Of a stretch of 8,206 nt of DNA, positions 1 through 7,288 are shown piece by piece (the stretch's first letter is position 1; each line of letters begins with the position of its first letter). A program made the position numbers and the translations under genes. This stretch comes from Bacillota bacterium (GTDB lineage: Bacteria; Bacillota; Clostridia; Christensenellales; SZUA-584). The notes beneath the pieces were generated by a model. It had not been told where the DNA came from and did no database searches. It worked only from the letters and a program-made list of their open reading frames with translations. The stretch lies in the NCBI GenBank assembly GCA_023396555.1, contig JAEWWC010000111.1:1-8206 (forward strand), read 5' to 3'.

Positions 1-87
1 CGGCTGCGCTTTCAGCGTCTCCGGCGAGAAGTCCTCCCTTCGCGGATAATTGGGCGCTTGCTTGCCGCCCACAGGCCTGATCTCCAT
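1..87 (-). CDS. Unrecognised protein, N-terminal fragment (runs off left edge)
   Basis: Reading leftwards from an ATG at 85-87 gives 29 codons with no stop before the window ends: MEIRPVGGKQ, then APNYPRREDF, then SPETLKAQP. The ATG is preceded by GGAGGT four bases upstream, a good Shine-Dalgarno, and the composition (charged, proline-containing) is protein-like; the other two frames are less convincing. In-frame TTG and GTG codons upstream, with AGGAG before them, are an alternative start that would add a few residues. It lies downstream of the terminator that closes the thymidylate-synthase-like gene, so it is probably a separate transcription unit. I do not recognise the family, and too little is present to propose a function. 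Confidence 0.5.
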   Translation of the reverse strand, partial: MEIRPVGGKQAPNYPRREDFSPETLKAQP

Positions 88-147
88 ATCCACCTCCGCC
101 ACCAACTGCTCTGTCTCCTGCCGCGTATATTATTATCCATAAGACGT

Positions 148-180
148 AAAAAAAGGCGGCCTTGTTCCCTCATGCCGCCT
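148..180 (-). terminator. Rho-independent terminator after the thymidylate-synthase-like gene
   Basis: Read on the minus strand, a perfect 7-bp GC-rich stem AGGCGGC/GCCGCCT (174-180 pairing with 154-160) encloses a 13-nt loop and runs straight into seven T residues (148-154). It begins 29 nt past the stop codon of the gene at 210-971. This is the textbook intrinsic terminator arrangement and marks the end of that transcript. Confidence 0.9.
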
Positions 181-209
181 GTCCGTCGCTATTTGTAACG
201 CAGTTTTTA

Positions 210-971
210 TTATTGCTGCTCCATGGCTTTTTTGAGCTGCTCCACATTCTTCATGATGGACGGTATCTCCTCCTCCATCAGCTTCTCGTAAAACCCCTCG
301 TATTCATACGTCAGGTCTTCGATGCCCTTTGTTTTGACGCCCTCCACGAAACGCTCAAGCATGGCGAAGTCCTTCTCGTAGCAGTGCATCGAATTGCTCC
401 GGTGCGTATAAGTCCCCATGTCCACCGCCAGCAGCGCGGCCACCTTCTCCTGCAGCTTGATCAGCCCAAACGCGTTAAAGAAAAACGCTTCCGGCAGGTC
501 GTTGGAGCGGAACATCACCTTCATATGCAGCTTGTCCTCACGGATGAAGAACTGTATTGACTGCATGCAGGCGGGGTCGGCGTTCTTGCTGTCCACCTCA
601 AAGTCGCGGATGTTCATCACCGCGCGCCGCGTCAGCGGATTGCGCGTCAGTTCGCTCAATATGAACGGCATCTGCGGCGCGTAACGGGCATGATAGGTAT
701 ATTCCCAGCAGTTGCCGTCGCCGATCTTGAAGTCGAGTATACCGTCCAGCACCTCCATCACATACTGCTGCAGCTCATGGTGCCCGCCGATGATGAGGCG
801 GCTGATGCGTGGTTCCTGCACCGGATGCTCGATAACCACCGTCATGCTGCATTCTTTTTGCAGCTGGCTGTAGTCCGGGCATCCCACTACCTCCCCGTTG
901 TCCGCCAGCTCCACCAGCGCTTTGTGATAAGCCTCCGGCAGCGTATCCGCCGTGATAAATATCTCCTTCAT
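210..971 (-). CDS. Divergent thymidylate synthase (ThyA-fold) family protein
   Basis: This 253-aa protein resembles the ThyA / pyrimidine C5-methyltransferase-hydroxymethyltransferase fold, whose members add a one-carbon group from a folate to C5 of dUMP or related nucleotides in the cytoplasm. Against the E. coli ThyA pattern I see TRR at 114-116 (the phosphate-binding Arg pair), Cys135 in DPACMQ (catalytic Cys of the usual PCH), RSND at 155-158 (usual RSCD), Asn166 exactly twelve positions from that Arg (the Asn that reads the uracil ring), and HxY at 196-198. Departures are PCH changed to ACM, QRSCD changed to FRSND, and no obvious counterpart of the N-terminal phosphate-binding Arg. Archaeal-type short ThyA proteins diverge in a similar way. 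The ATG has a GGGGGG stretch six bases upstream. It sits 155 nt downstream of the kinase gene and ends at a strong terminator. Family membership is fairly secure. Whether it makes dTMP, hydroxymethylates a pyrimidine, or does something else cannot be told. Confidence 0.75.
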   Translation of the reverse strand: MKEIFITADTLPEAYHKALVELADNGEVVGCPDYSQLQKECSMTVVIEHPVQEPRISRLIIGGHHELQQYVMEVLDGILDFKIGDGNCWEYTYHARYAPQMPFILSELTRNPLTRRAVMNIRDFEVDSKNADPACMQSIQFFIREDKLHMKVMFRSNDLPEAFFFNAFGLIKLQEKVAALLAVDMGTYTHRSNSMHCYEKDFAMLERFVEGVKTKGIEDLTYEYEGFYEKLMEEEIPSIMKNVEQLKKAMEQQ

Positions 972-1126
972 ATGCTACCCCCCAAATCTCCCATCCGATG
1001 AATTATTACATCGCTTGCACATAACTTCATGATATGACAAACGTCAGAAGAATACAAGATATCAAGGGGTGTTAGTGGATGAATATAAAATAATGTGGAT
1101 AACCCTACACCACTAGGTCCACTCTT
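972..1126. other. Intergenic region between kinase and thymidylate-synthase-like gene
   Basis: This AT-rich 155-nt gap has no convincing terminator for the kinase transcript. It holds a perfect but widely spaced 6-bp inverted repeat, TAGTGG at 1073-1078 and CCACTA at 1110-1115, with a 31-nt interior and no T-run at either end. It also has two copies of GTGGAT exactly 20 bp apart (1075 and 1095). A candidate promoter toward the downstream gene is listed separately. Read-through from the copper operon remains possible. Confidence 0.4.
1029..1057 (-). promoter_or_regulatory. Candidate sigma-70-type promoter for the thymidylate-synthase-like gene
   Basis: On the minus strand, TTGTAT (1052-1057) and TATCAT (1029-1034) are separated by 17 bp and lie about 58 bp before the start codon at 971. 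Both hexamers match the consensus at four or five positions. The surrounding DNA is AT-rich, so a chance match is quite possible. Confidence 0.3.
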
Positions 1127-2524
1127 TTATATCCCCCGCGGCAGCTCGACGACGAACCGCGCCCCGCGGCCAGGCTCACTCACGGCGCGTATATGGCCGC
1201 CGTGCATCTCCACGACAGCCTTGGATATGGCCAGACCGATGCCGGCCCCGCCCGACTTGTTGCTGCGGGAAGGGTCCGCACGGTAAAACCGCTCGAATAT
1301 GTGCGGCAGATGCTCCGGCGGTATGCCCTCGCCGTTGTCCTCCACCGTAATGCGGACGGTGTCGCCCGCTGCCGTAACCCCGACGCTGATGCGCCCGCCT
1401 TCGGGAGTGTGCCGCAGGCTGTTGGAGATGAGGTTGGAAACCACCTGCCCCAGCTTGCCGCTGTCCGCGTTGACGACGATCTCATCGCCGCTCACCTCAA
1501 TCCCGACCCCCTTCTTCAGACCCACTGCCTTGAACCCCAGCACGATGCCCTGAATCATGTTCTTCAGCTCAAATTCCGTCTTTTCCAGAGCCGCGCTGCC
1601 ATCCTCCAGATTGGCCAGCCGCTCAAGGTCTCCCACCAGCCGATTGAGGCGCAATATCTCCGCGTGGCACACAGCCAGATGCGGCTCATCCGGCTGCCAC
1701 ACGCCGTCCTGAAACGCCTCAATATGCCCCTGCAGTGAGGAGAGCGGCGTCCGCAGCTCGTGTGCCACATCCGCGGTCAACCGACGGCGCAAAGCGTCCT
1801 GCCCGGCCAGCTTGTCGGACAGGCTGTTCACCGCGTCCGTCAGGCCCGCCATCTCCCGAGTACGGCTGCTGTCCTCTATTTTCACCGAATAATCGCCCGC
1901 CGCAATGCGCATGGCCGCGCCTGCCGTCTGCGTGATGGGACGGCTCAGCCGCCGCGCCATATAGACACCCACCGTCACCGCCGCCGCCAGAGACAGCACG
2001 CCGATGATGATCAGGGCGTTGTTAAGCGTGTCCAGAAACAGCGCGTCATTCTCGCTGAAGTAGAAAGGCCCGTAATAGCCCACCGTCACGCTGCCCGCCG
2101 CCACACCACCCGCGGTCACAGCATACGTTTTTTCCTCGTACGCGCCTTCAAAATTGCTGTAGCGAGACTGCATGGTGTCCGCCATGCTCTGCAGCATCTG
2201 CACGCACATGCCCTGATTGTGCATCATCGCGTTCCACACGACGCTGCCCGATGCATCGGTCACCTTCAGTATCATACCGTCTTCCAGCGCGCGCATGCCC
2301 GTCTCGTCCAGCCCCCGGCGGTTGAAACGGCCCGTATCCGCGTCGTACAGAGCGGCCACCTGTGCAACAGCCTGCTCATTCCTGGACTCCTGCTGGCGGA
2401 TGACATACTGCTCGAACTGCCGCTGCAAAAAGATGTTGGAAAACAGACTGACGAACCCCACCAGCAGCAGCGCCACCAGCGCGTATGACAACGACAGCTT
2501 TACTTTCAGTGAGTAACTTCGCAT
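1127..2524 (-). CDS. Membrane sensor histidine kinase, probable metal sensor of the copper operon
   Basis: The protein has 465 aa. Transmembrane helices at about 10-32 and 168-190 bracket an external domain of about 135 residues. A HAMP linker (about 190-242) follows, then the dimerisation/phosphoacceptor domain with HELRTP and His255. The ATPase domain comes last: N box NLISNSLRHTP (364-374), G1 DNGEGI (396-401), F box FERFYR (410-415) and G2 GGAGIGLAI (425-433). This is the usual layout of a complete membrane kinase of the BaeS/CusS/PhoR sort. The external domain carries a dense soft-metal ligand cluster at 100-118 (six Met, His102, Cys107), which suggests Cu sensing. The ATG lies 3 nt past the stop of the response regulator, with a GAGGGGG SD inside that gene, so the pair is translationally close and almost surely cognate. 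It is the last gene of the copper operon. Kinase identity is certain; the ligand is inferred. Confidence 0.93.
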   Translation of the reverse strand: MRSYSLKVKLSLSYALVALLLVGFVSLFSNIFLQRQFEQYVIRQQESRNEQAVAQVAALYDADTGRFNRRGLDETGMRALEDGMILKVTDASGSVVWNAMMHNQGMCVQMLQSMADTMQSRYSNFEGAYEEKTYAVTAGGVAAGSVTVGYYGPFYFSENDALFLDTLNNALIIIGVLSLAAAVTVGVYMARRLSRPITQTAGAAMRIAAGDYSVKIEDSSRTREMAGLTDAVNSLSDKLAGQDALRRRLTADVAHELRTPLSSLQGHIEAFQDGVWQPDEPHLAVCHAEILRLNRLVGDLERLANLEDGSAALEKTEFELKNMIQGIVLGFKAVGLKKGVGIEVSGDEIVVNADSGKLGQVVSNLISNSLRHTPEGGRISVGVTAAGDTVRITVEDNGEGIPPEHLPHIFERFYRADPSRSNKSGGAGIGLAISKAVVEMHGGHIRAVSEPGRGARFVVELPRGI

Positions 2525-2527
2525 CGG

Positions 2528-3220
2528 CTATTCCCCCTCGAACGTGTAACCCACGCCGTGCACCGTTTTGATATACTTATGACCGTCTGCTTCAATCTTC
2601 TGCCGGATGTTCTTGACGTGCGTGTCGATCGCGCGGTCGAAACCATCATAGTCCTCGCCCAGCGCCAGCGCGATCAGCTCCTCGCGCGAGAACACCTTGG
2701 TGGGATGCGCCGCCAGCGCGGAGAGTATCGCAAACTCCCGGGGCGTGAGCGGTACGCGTTCACCGTGTGTGCGCGCCTCGTGGCGCTGCGCATCGATCAC
2801 CAGATCGCCGTCGTGAAATACCAGCGTGGATGTCAGCGGTTCCGGCTCCGCCGCTGCCCGCCGCATCACCGCCTCCACGCGTGCCATCAGCTCTCTGGGG
2901 CTGAACGGCTTGCGCACATAGTCGTCCGCGCCCAGCATAAGACCGGCCAGCGCATCCTCCTCCGCCGTTTTAGCGGTCAGCATAATGACGGGCACACGGG
3001 ACTTTTTGCGCAGCGCAGCACAGACCTGCTCGCCCGAAAGTCCGGGGAGCATCAGGTCCAGTATCACCAGCGCGGGCGTGTGGCGGTCAAACAGCTCCAA
3101 CGCCGTGTTGCCGTCGTGCGCGGATACCGGCTCGTATCCGGCCTTTTCCAGATACGAGCTGACGATATTCGTGATGGCCGTCTCGTCGTCCACGACGAGC
3201 ACACATTTGTTTTTGCTCAT
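2528..3220 (-). CDS. OmpR/PhoB-family response regulator
   Basis: The protein has 230 aa. The N-terminal receiver domain (1-120) has the acidic pair Asp11/Asp12, the phosphoacceptor Asp55 in LVILDLMLPG, Thr82 in IMLTAK and Lys104 in RKPFSP. The C-terminal winged helix (about 130-229) shows LTPREFAIL, FSREEL, the recognition-helix stretch RAIDTHVKNIRQKI and VHGVGYTF, all typical of OmpR/PhoB transcription factors. I chose the ATG at 3220 because it gives the family's usual start (MSKNKCVLVVDD); the frame is open further up to 3277, but that would overlap the end of copA. A GGAAGCGGAG stretch serves as SD. It lies 20 nt after copA and 3 nt before its partner kinase. It probably activates this operon when phosphorylated; no binding site is proven. 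Confidence 0.93.
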   Translation of the reverse strand: MSKNKCVLVVDDETAITNIVSSYLEKAGYEPVSAHDGNTALELFDRHTPALVILDLMLPGLSGEQVCAALRKKSRVPVIMLTAKTAEEDALAGLMLGADDYVRKPFSPRELMARVEAVMRRAAAEPEPLTSTLVFHDGDLVIDAQRHEARTHGERVPLTPREFAILSALAAHPTKVFSREELIALALGEDYDGFDRAIDTHVKNIRQKIEADGHKYIKTVHGVGYTFEGE

Positions 3221-3240
3221 GCTCCGCTTCCCGTATTGAT

Positions 3241-5709
3241 TTAATGTTTTTCCTTTAACAGCCTGGGCTTGAACCATCTCAGCCGCAGCGCGTTGGACAC
3301 CACCGACACCGAGCTTAAAGCCATCGCCGCGCCCGCAAAAATGGGGTTTAACAGCGGCCCGCCGAATATGTAAAACACACCGGCGGCAAACGGAATGCCC
3401 GCCGTATTGTAAGCAAACGCCCAGAACAGGTTCTGCTTGATGTTTCGCATCGTCGCGCGGCTCAGCGCGATCGCCGTGGGCACTTCGTTCAGGTCCCCCC
3501 GCATCAGCACCACGTCGGCGGATTCCACCGCCACGTCCGTGCCGCTGCCAATGGCGAGCCCCACATCCGCCGCGGCCAGCGCCGGCGCATCGTTGATGCC
3601 GTCACCCACCATCGCGACCTTCCGGCCGCCCTGCTGCAGCTTCACCACCTCCGCCGCCTTGTCCTGCGGCAGCACGTCCGCCAGCACCTGCGTGATGCCC
3701 GCCTCTTCGGCGATAGCGTTGGCCGTGCTCCGGTTGTCGCCTGTGATCATCACCACCTCGATGCCCATTTGCTGCAGCCGTGCGACCGCTTCCCGGCTGG
3801 TGGATTTGAGCGCATCCGCCGCCGCACACAGAGCGACCAGCTGCCCGTCCGCCGCCACATACATCAGCGTGTGGCCTTTTTTGGACAGCGTTTCCGCGTC
3901 CCTGGCCGCGGTGCTCACATCCACACCATTCTCCTGCATCAGCTTCACATTGCCCGCCAGCACACGCATGCCGTTCACCTGAGCGTCGATGCCGCGACCC
4001 GGCACCGCCCTGAACGACTGCGGCTCGTCCAGCGCCAGCCCTCTTTCCGCCGCGCCTTCCACGATAGCCTTGGCTACCGGATGCTCGGAGCCCTTCTCCG
4101 CCGAAGCCGCTAGTTTAAGCAGTTCATTCTCTTTCATACTGCCGTATACCACGATATCCGTCAGCTTGGGCCTGCCTTCCGTCAGCGTGCCCGTTTTGTC
4201 CAGCACTACCGTTTTGATGCTGTGCGCGGCCTCCAGCGCCTCACCGCTCTTGATGAGTATTCCCAGCTCCGCACCCTTGCCGGTGCCCACCATGATCGCC
4301 GTGGGCGTCGCCAATCCCAACGCGCACGGACACGCGATCACCAGCACCGTCACGAAGCTGGTGAGCACAAAGTCGAACGTCTGCCCTGCCAAAGCCCAGC
4401 CCACCGCGCTGATGATAGCGATGCCCATCACGATGGGGACGAATATGCCGGAAACCTTGTCGGCAATCTTGGCGATGGGCGCTTTTTTGCTCTGCGCGTC
4501 CTCCACCAGCTTGATGATCTTGGACAGCGCCGTATCCTCGCCGACCCGGGTCACCCGGAATTTCAGCAGGCCCTCGCCGTTGATGCTGCCGCCCGTTACC
4601 GCGCTGCCGGGCGCTTTTTCCACCGGCAGGCTTTCGCCTGTCAACATAGATTCGTCCACCGACGACGCGCCGTCCGTCACCTCGCCGTCCACCGGTATCG
4701 ACGCGCCTGGTCTCACGACCACGACATCGCCCACCTCCACGTCGTCCAACTCCACTTCCAGCTCTGCGCCGTTGCGTAACACCGTGGCCGTCTTGGGCGC
4801 GAGCCGCATCAGCTTTTTGATGGCCTGAGATGTTTTGCCCTTGCTGACCGCCTCCAGATACTTGCCCAGCATCACCAGCGTGATCACGACGGCAGCGGAC
4901 TCAAAATATAGCGAACCGGAAAACCCAAAGTCTCCCGTATAGATGCGTACCATCGCGTAGACGCTGTATACGAACGCGCTGCCCGTGCCGATGGCCACCA
5001 GCGTATCCATATTGGGAGCCAGCTTGAAAAGTGTCCTAAAGCCATTCGTGAAAAACCGGCTCCCCGCAATGATAACGGGTATGGTGAGCGCCAGCTGCAC
5101 CAGCGCAAACACAAACGGGTACATGTGCGCGTTCATAAACATCGGCAGAGGCAGCTTGAGCGCGGGTATCATGTGGCCCATGGCGATATACAGCTCGGGC
5201 ATCGCGAACACCGCCGCAATGATCACGCGAATGCGCATGTTTCGCAGCGCCTTCTCCCGCTTCTCCTCCTGCTCGTCGCGGGCCTCCTCCTCCATGCGCG
5301 GCGTGTAGCCCGCGTCCGTGATGGCCCTGCGTATCTGAGCCAGCGTCACCGCGTCGGCGTCGTATTCCACGGACGCCCGGTTGGTCGCGAGGTTGACGGA
5401 CGCCGACTTGACGCCGGCCAGACGCGACAGCGCACGCTCCACCGCCGCCGAGCATGCGGAGCATGTCATGCCCTCCACGCCCAGCGTCACACGGCGGGTG
5501 TTGTCCTCGATGCCGTAACCTCCGTCCTCCACCGCTTTCTTGATATCGTCGAAGCCGGTGACCGTTTCGTCATAGGTCACATGCAGCTTTTCCGTTGTCA
5601 GGTTGACGTCCGCCGACGCAATGCCCGGCAGCTTCGCTACCGCCTTTTGCACGTGCGCCGAACACGCAGAACATGTCATCCCGGTCACTCTGTATGTATT
5701 CTCCTTCAT
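3241..5709 (-). CDS. copA: Cu(+)-exporting P1B-type ATPase CopA
   Basis: This 822-aa membrane pump uses ATP to move Cu(I) out of the cytosol. Two N-terminal heavy-metal-associated domains each carry GMTCSAC (Cys13/Cys16 and Cys83/Cys86). About eight membrane helices follow, with the transport motif CPC at 460-462. The actuator domain has TGES (357-360). The P domain has DKTGTLT (phosphorylated Asp504), the N domain SEHPVA (541-546), and the hinge GDGINDAP (702-709). Tyr767-Asn768 in helix 7 and Met796 with Ser799/Ser800 in helix 8, together with CPC, form the Cu(I)-selective P1B-1 signature; Zn/Cd pumps lack it. All catalytic residues are present and the length is normal. The ATG at 5709 is preferred because AAGGAG lies eight bases upstream; a GTG at 5718 is in frame but sits on the SD. 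It is the middle gene of the operon, 19 nt after the fusion protein. Confidence 0.96.
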   Translation of the reverse strand: MKENTYRVTGMTCSACSAHVQKAVAKLPGIASADVNLTTEKLHVTYDETVTGFDDIKKAVEDGGYGIEDNTRRVTLGVEGMTCSACSAAVERALSRLAGVKSASVNLATNRASVEYDADAVTLAQIRRAITDAGYTPRMEEEARDEQEEKREKALRNMRIRVIIAAVFAMPELYIAMGHMIPALKLPLPMFMNAHMYPFVFALVQLALTIPVIIAGSRFFTNGFRTLFKLAPNMDTLVAIGTGSAFVYSVYAMVRIYTGDFGFSGSLYFESAAVVITLVMLGKYLEAVSKGKTSQAIKKLMRLAPKTATVLRNGAELEVELDDVEVGDVVVVRPGASIPVDGEVTDGASSVDESMLTGESLPVEKAPGSAVTGGSINGEGLLKFRVTRVGEDTALSKIIKLVEDAQSKKAPIAKIADKVSGIFVPIVMGIAIISAVGWALAGQTFDFVLTSFVTVLVIACPCALGLATPTAIMVGTGKGAELGILIKSGEALEAAHSIKTVVLDKTGTLTEGRPKLTDIVVYGSMKENELLKLAASAEKGSEHPVAKAIVEGAAERGLALDEPQSFRAVPGRGIDAQVNGMRVLAGNVKLMQENGVDVSTAARDAETLSKKGHTLMYVAADGQLVALCAAADALKSTSREAVARLQQMGIEVVMITGDNRSTANAIAEEAGITQVLADVLPQDKAAEVVKLQQGGRKVAMVGDGINDAPALAAADVGLAIGSGTDVAVESADVVLMRGDLNEVPTAIALSRATMRNIKQNLFWAFAYNTAGIPFAAGVFYIFGGPLLNPIFAGAAMALSSVSVVSNALRLRWFKPRLLKEKH

Positions 5710-5728
5710 ATCCCTCACTCCTTAAATG

Positions 5729-7276
5729 TTATCCGCAGCATCCGGCGCCATAATCGAGCTCCGGACCATACACCTCTTCCGGCGTTTCCGTCGCCTCCGG
5801 CTCTGCTGTCGGTTTCAGCGTTGTTATCGGTTTCGGCGTGGGCATCGGCGTCTCCGTCGATGCCGGCGGAACGGTGCCGCAGCAGCTGCCGGATGAAACG
5901 CCGCCCGGCAGCGTGGGCAGCGGCGTTGGCTGCCCTCCTGCAGGCTGCGACGCTGTATCCCGGTCCGCGCCGACCACTGTGATCGTGCTGCGTATCATGC
6001 CCATCCAGCAGCTGTACGCGATAACGCCGCTTTCATTCGGCGTAAACTCAATTGTATTATCTCCCGGAACCAATTTTTTCTCAATTCCGTAGGCGGGAAT
6101 AATCATTGGATTGTTGCAGCCGTTGATATCCTTCTCCGTCATACGGATCGTCCAAACGACGGGAATCCCCTGCTGGACCGTGATTGGAGCATACTGTCCA
6201 GAAGAAAATTCGGACGTGATCCGCTGCACCTCACCATCACCCAGGCTTTCCACCACCGCGATGCCCGTAAGGCCGCCGTCCGTCGATGCCGACGGCAGCG
6301 CCACGCCCGAAAGGCCGAAGCCGCGTCCCAGCATCGTAAAGCCGATCAGTATCACCAGCACAGCGCTCACTTTGCCCATCACACGCGCGAAACGGCTGTT
6401 CAGCAGCATGCTCAGCGCACCGAACGCAAACATCAGCGGCACGGTGCCCAGTGCAAATGCCAGCATCGAAAGCGCCCCCATCAGCGCGCTGCCGGTGCTC
6501 AGCGCGTATATCTGCATCGCCTGCAGCGGTCCGCATGGCATCAGGCCGTTCAGCAATCCCACCACAAAGGGCTTCTTGGAGGGCTTCGCTGCGCCCGCTT
6601 TGCGCACCAGGAACTTCGGCATATGCAGGCTGATACGCCTCAGCCACGGCAGCCCCAGCATATTGAGTCCCATCAGCACCATCAGTACGCCCGCGACCAG
6701 CACAACGATTCCTTTCACCGTCCCCGAGAAGCTGATCACGGAGCCGATCGCGCCCACGATGCCGCCCACCGCAGTGTACGCCAGCACGCGACCAGCGTTG
6801 TACTTCAGGCCCGGCATCAGCCGCGGGCGGATACCGGTCTGCCCGACGGTGACATTTTGCGACAGGTTGATACCTCCGCACATCGCGAGGCAGTGCAGAG
6901 ACGTCAGCAAACCAATCACAAATATCACGCCCAGCCCCGCGCCCGGCTGCACCTCGGGTATGAAGTTGAATCCAACGGTGTGCGAGATCAGCATGTACAC
7001 GCCGAACAGCAGCACCAGTACGCCGATAAGGCGCAGCGTGCCGGCGCTCTGCTTTGGCTGCGCGTCCGCCGTCGACACCGTATAGCCCGTTTCGGCTATC
7101 GCTTGCTCCATCTGCCCGGTGTCCGTCAGCGTCTCGTCATACTCCGCTTTCACGTTGGCTTTGGCATAGCTGGCTTTTGCGCTCTTCACGCCCTTCATCG
7201 CCAGCAGCGAATTCTCCACACGCAGCTCGCAGGCCGCGCAGTGCATGCCTTGAACCGACAGAGTTATCTTCTTCAT
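5729..7276 (-). CDS. HMA - DsbD/TauE-like membrane - cupredoxin fusion protein
   Basis: This 515-aa protein appears to join three metal/redox modules. Residues 1-68 are a heavy-metal-associated domain with GMHCAAC (Cys13, Cys16). Residues about 81-322 form some seven membrane helices of the DsbD_2 / SafE-UreH-like sort, with HCLAMCGG (Cys129, Cys133) and MPCGP (Cys248) inside the membrane, the usual cysteine positions of this family. Residues about 340-435 look like a cupredoxin-like beta domain, with Cys387 (INGCNNP) and Cys423, Met425, Met427 (YSCWMGM) as likely Cu ligands in place of the classical His-Cys-His-Met set. Residues 436-515 are a Pro/Thr/Glu-rich tail with CC pairs at 465-466 and 513-514. 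An SD (AAAGGCGG) precedes the ATG, 12 nt after the DUF2318 gene. Copper relay, membrane transfer of metal, or electron transfer to external thiols are all possible. The domain calls are by eye; the exact role is unknown. Confidence 0.85.
   Translation of the reverse strand: MKKITLSVQGMHCAACELRVENSLLAMKGVKSAKASYAKANVKAEYDETLTDTGQMEQAIAETGYTVSTADAQPKQSAGTLRLIGVLVLLFGVYMLISHTVGFNFIPEVQPGAGLGVIFVIGLLTSLHCLAMCGGINLSQNVTVGQTGIRPRLMPGLKYNAGRVLAYTAVGGIVGAIGSVISFSGTVKGIVVLVAGVLMVLMGLNMLGLPWLRRISLHMPKFLVRKAGAAKPSKKPFVVGLLNGLMPCGPLQAMQIYALSTGSALMGALSMLAFALGTVPLMFAFGALSMLLNSRFARVMGKVSAVLVILIGFTMLGRGFGLSGVALPSASTDGGLTGIAVVESLGDGEVQRITSEFSSGQYAPITVQQGIPVVWTIRMTEKDINGCNNPMIIPAYGIEKKLVPGDNTIEFTPNESGVIAYSCWMGMIRSTITVVGADRDTASQPAGGQPTPLPTLPGGVSSGSCCGTVPPASTETPMPTPKPITTLKPTAEPEATETPEEVYGPELDYGAGCCG
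5732..5971 (-). other. Low-complexity Pro/Thr tail with two CC pairs in the fusion protein
   Basis: This stretch codes for residues 436-515, after the cupredoxin-like domain. It is dominated by Pro, Thr, Glu and Gly, with short TPLPT / TPMPTPKP / TEPE-like units that are not exact repeats. It carries GSCCG (Cys465, Cys466) and ends in GCCG (Cys513, Cys514). It looks like a flexible surface linker with paired thiols able to hold Cu(I) or form disulfides. Confidence 0.6.
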
Positions 7277-7288
7277 AAGCCGCCGCCT

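Noticed and set aside
88..140. Minus-strand ATG at 138-140 just after the terminator as a gene start
   Set aside because: Its frame has no good SD, an unlikely Trp/Arg-rich composition, and stops within the window, whereas the frame from 87 is better formed.
162..560. Plus-strand 132-codon frame opposite the thymidylate-synthase-like gene
   Set aside because: His/Leu-rich composition typical of an antisense shadow; it crosses the terminator hairpin and lies opposite a gene with clear family motifs.
1073..1115. Inverted repeat as a terminator for the kinase transcript
   Set aside because: The loop is 31 nt, the stem only 6 bp, and no T-run follows on either strand.
3221..3277. Upstream extension of the response regulator start
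   Set aside because: The extra 19 residues overlap the copA coding end and do not resemble a receiver domain; the ATG at 3220 gives the family's normal start.
5710..5718. GTG start for copA three codons upstream
   Set aside because: The GTG lies within the AAGGAG region itself, leaving no spacer; the ATG at 5709 is correctly spaced.
5125..5982. Long plus-strand frame opposite copA and the fusion gene (285 codons)
   Set aside because: Arg/His-rich antisense shadow of GC-rich coding DNA, spanning two well-supported minus-strand genes and their junction.
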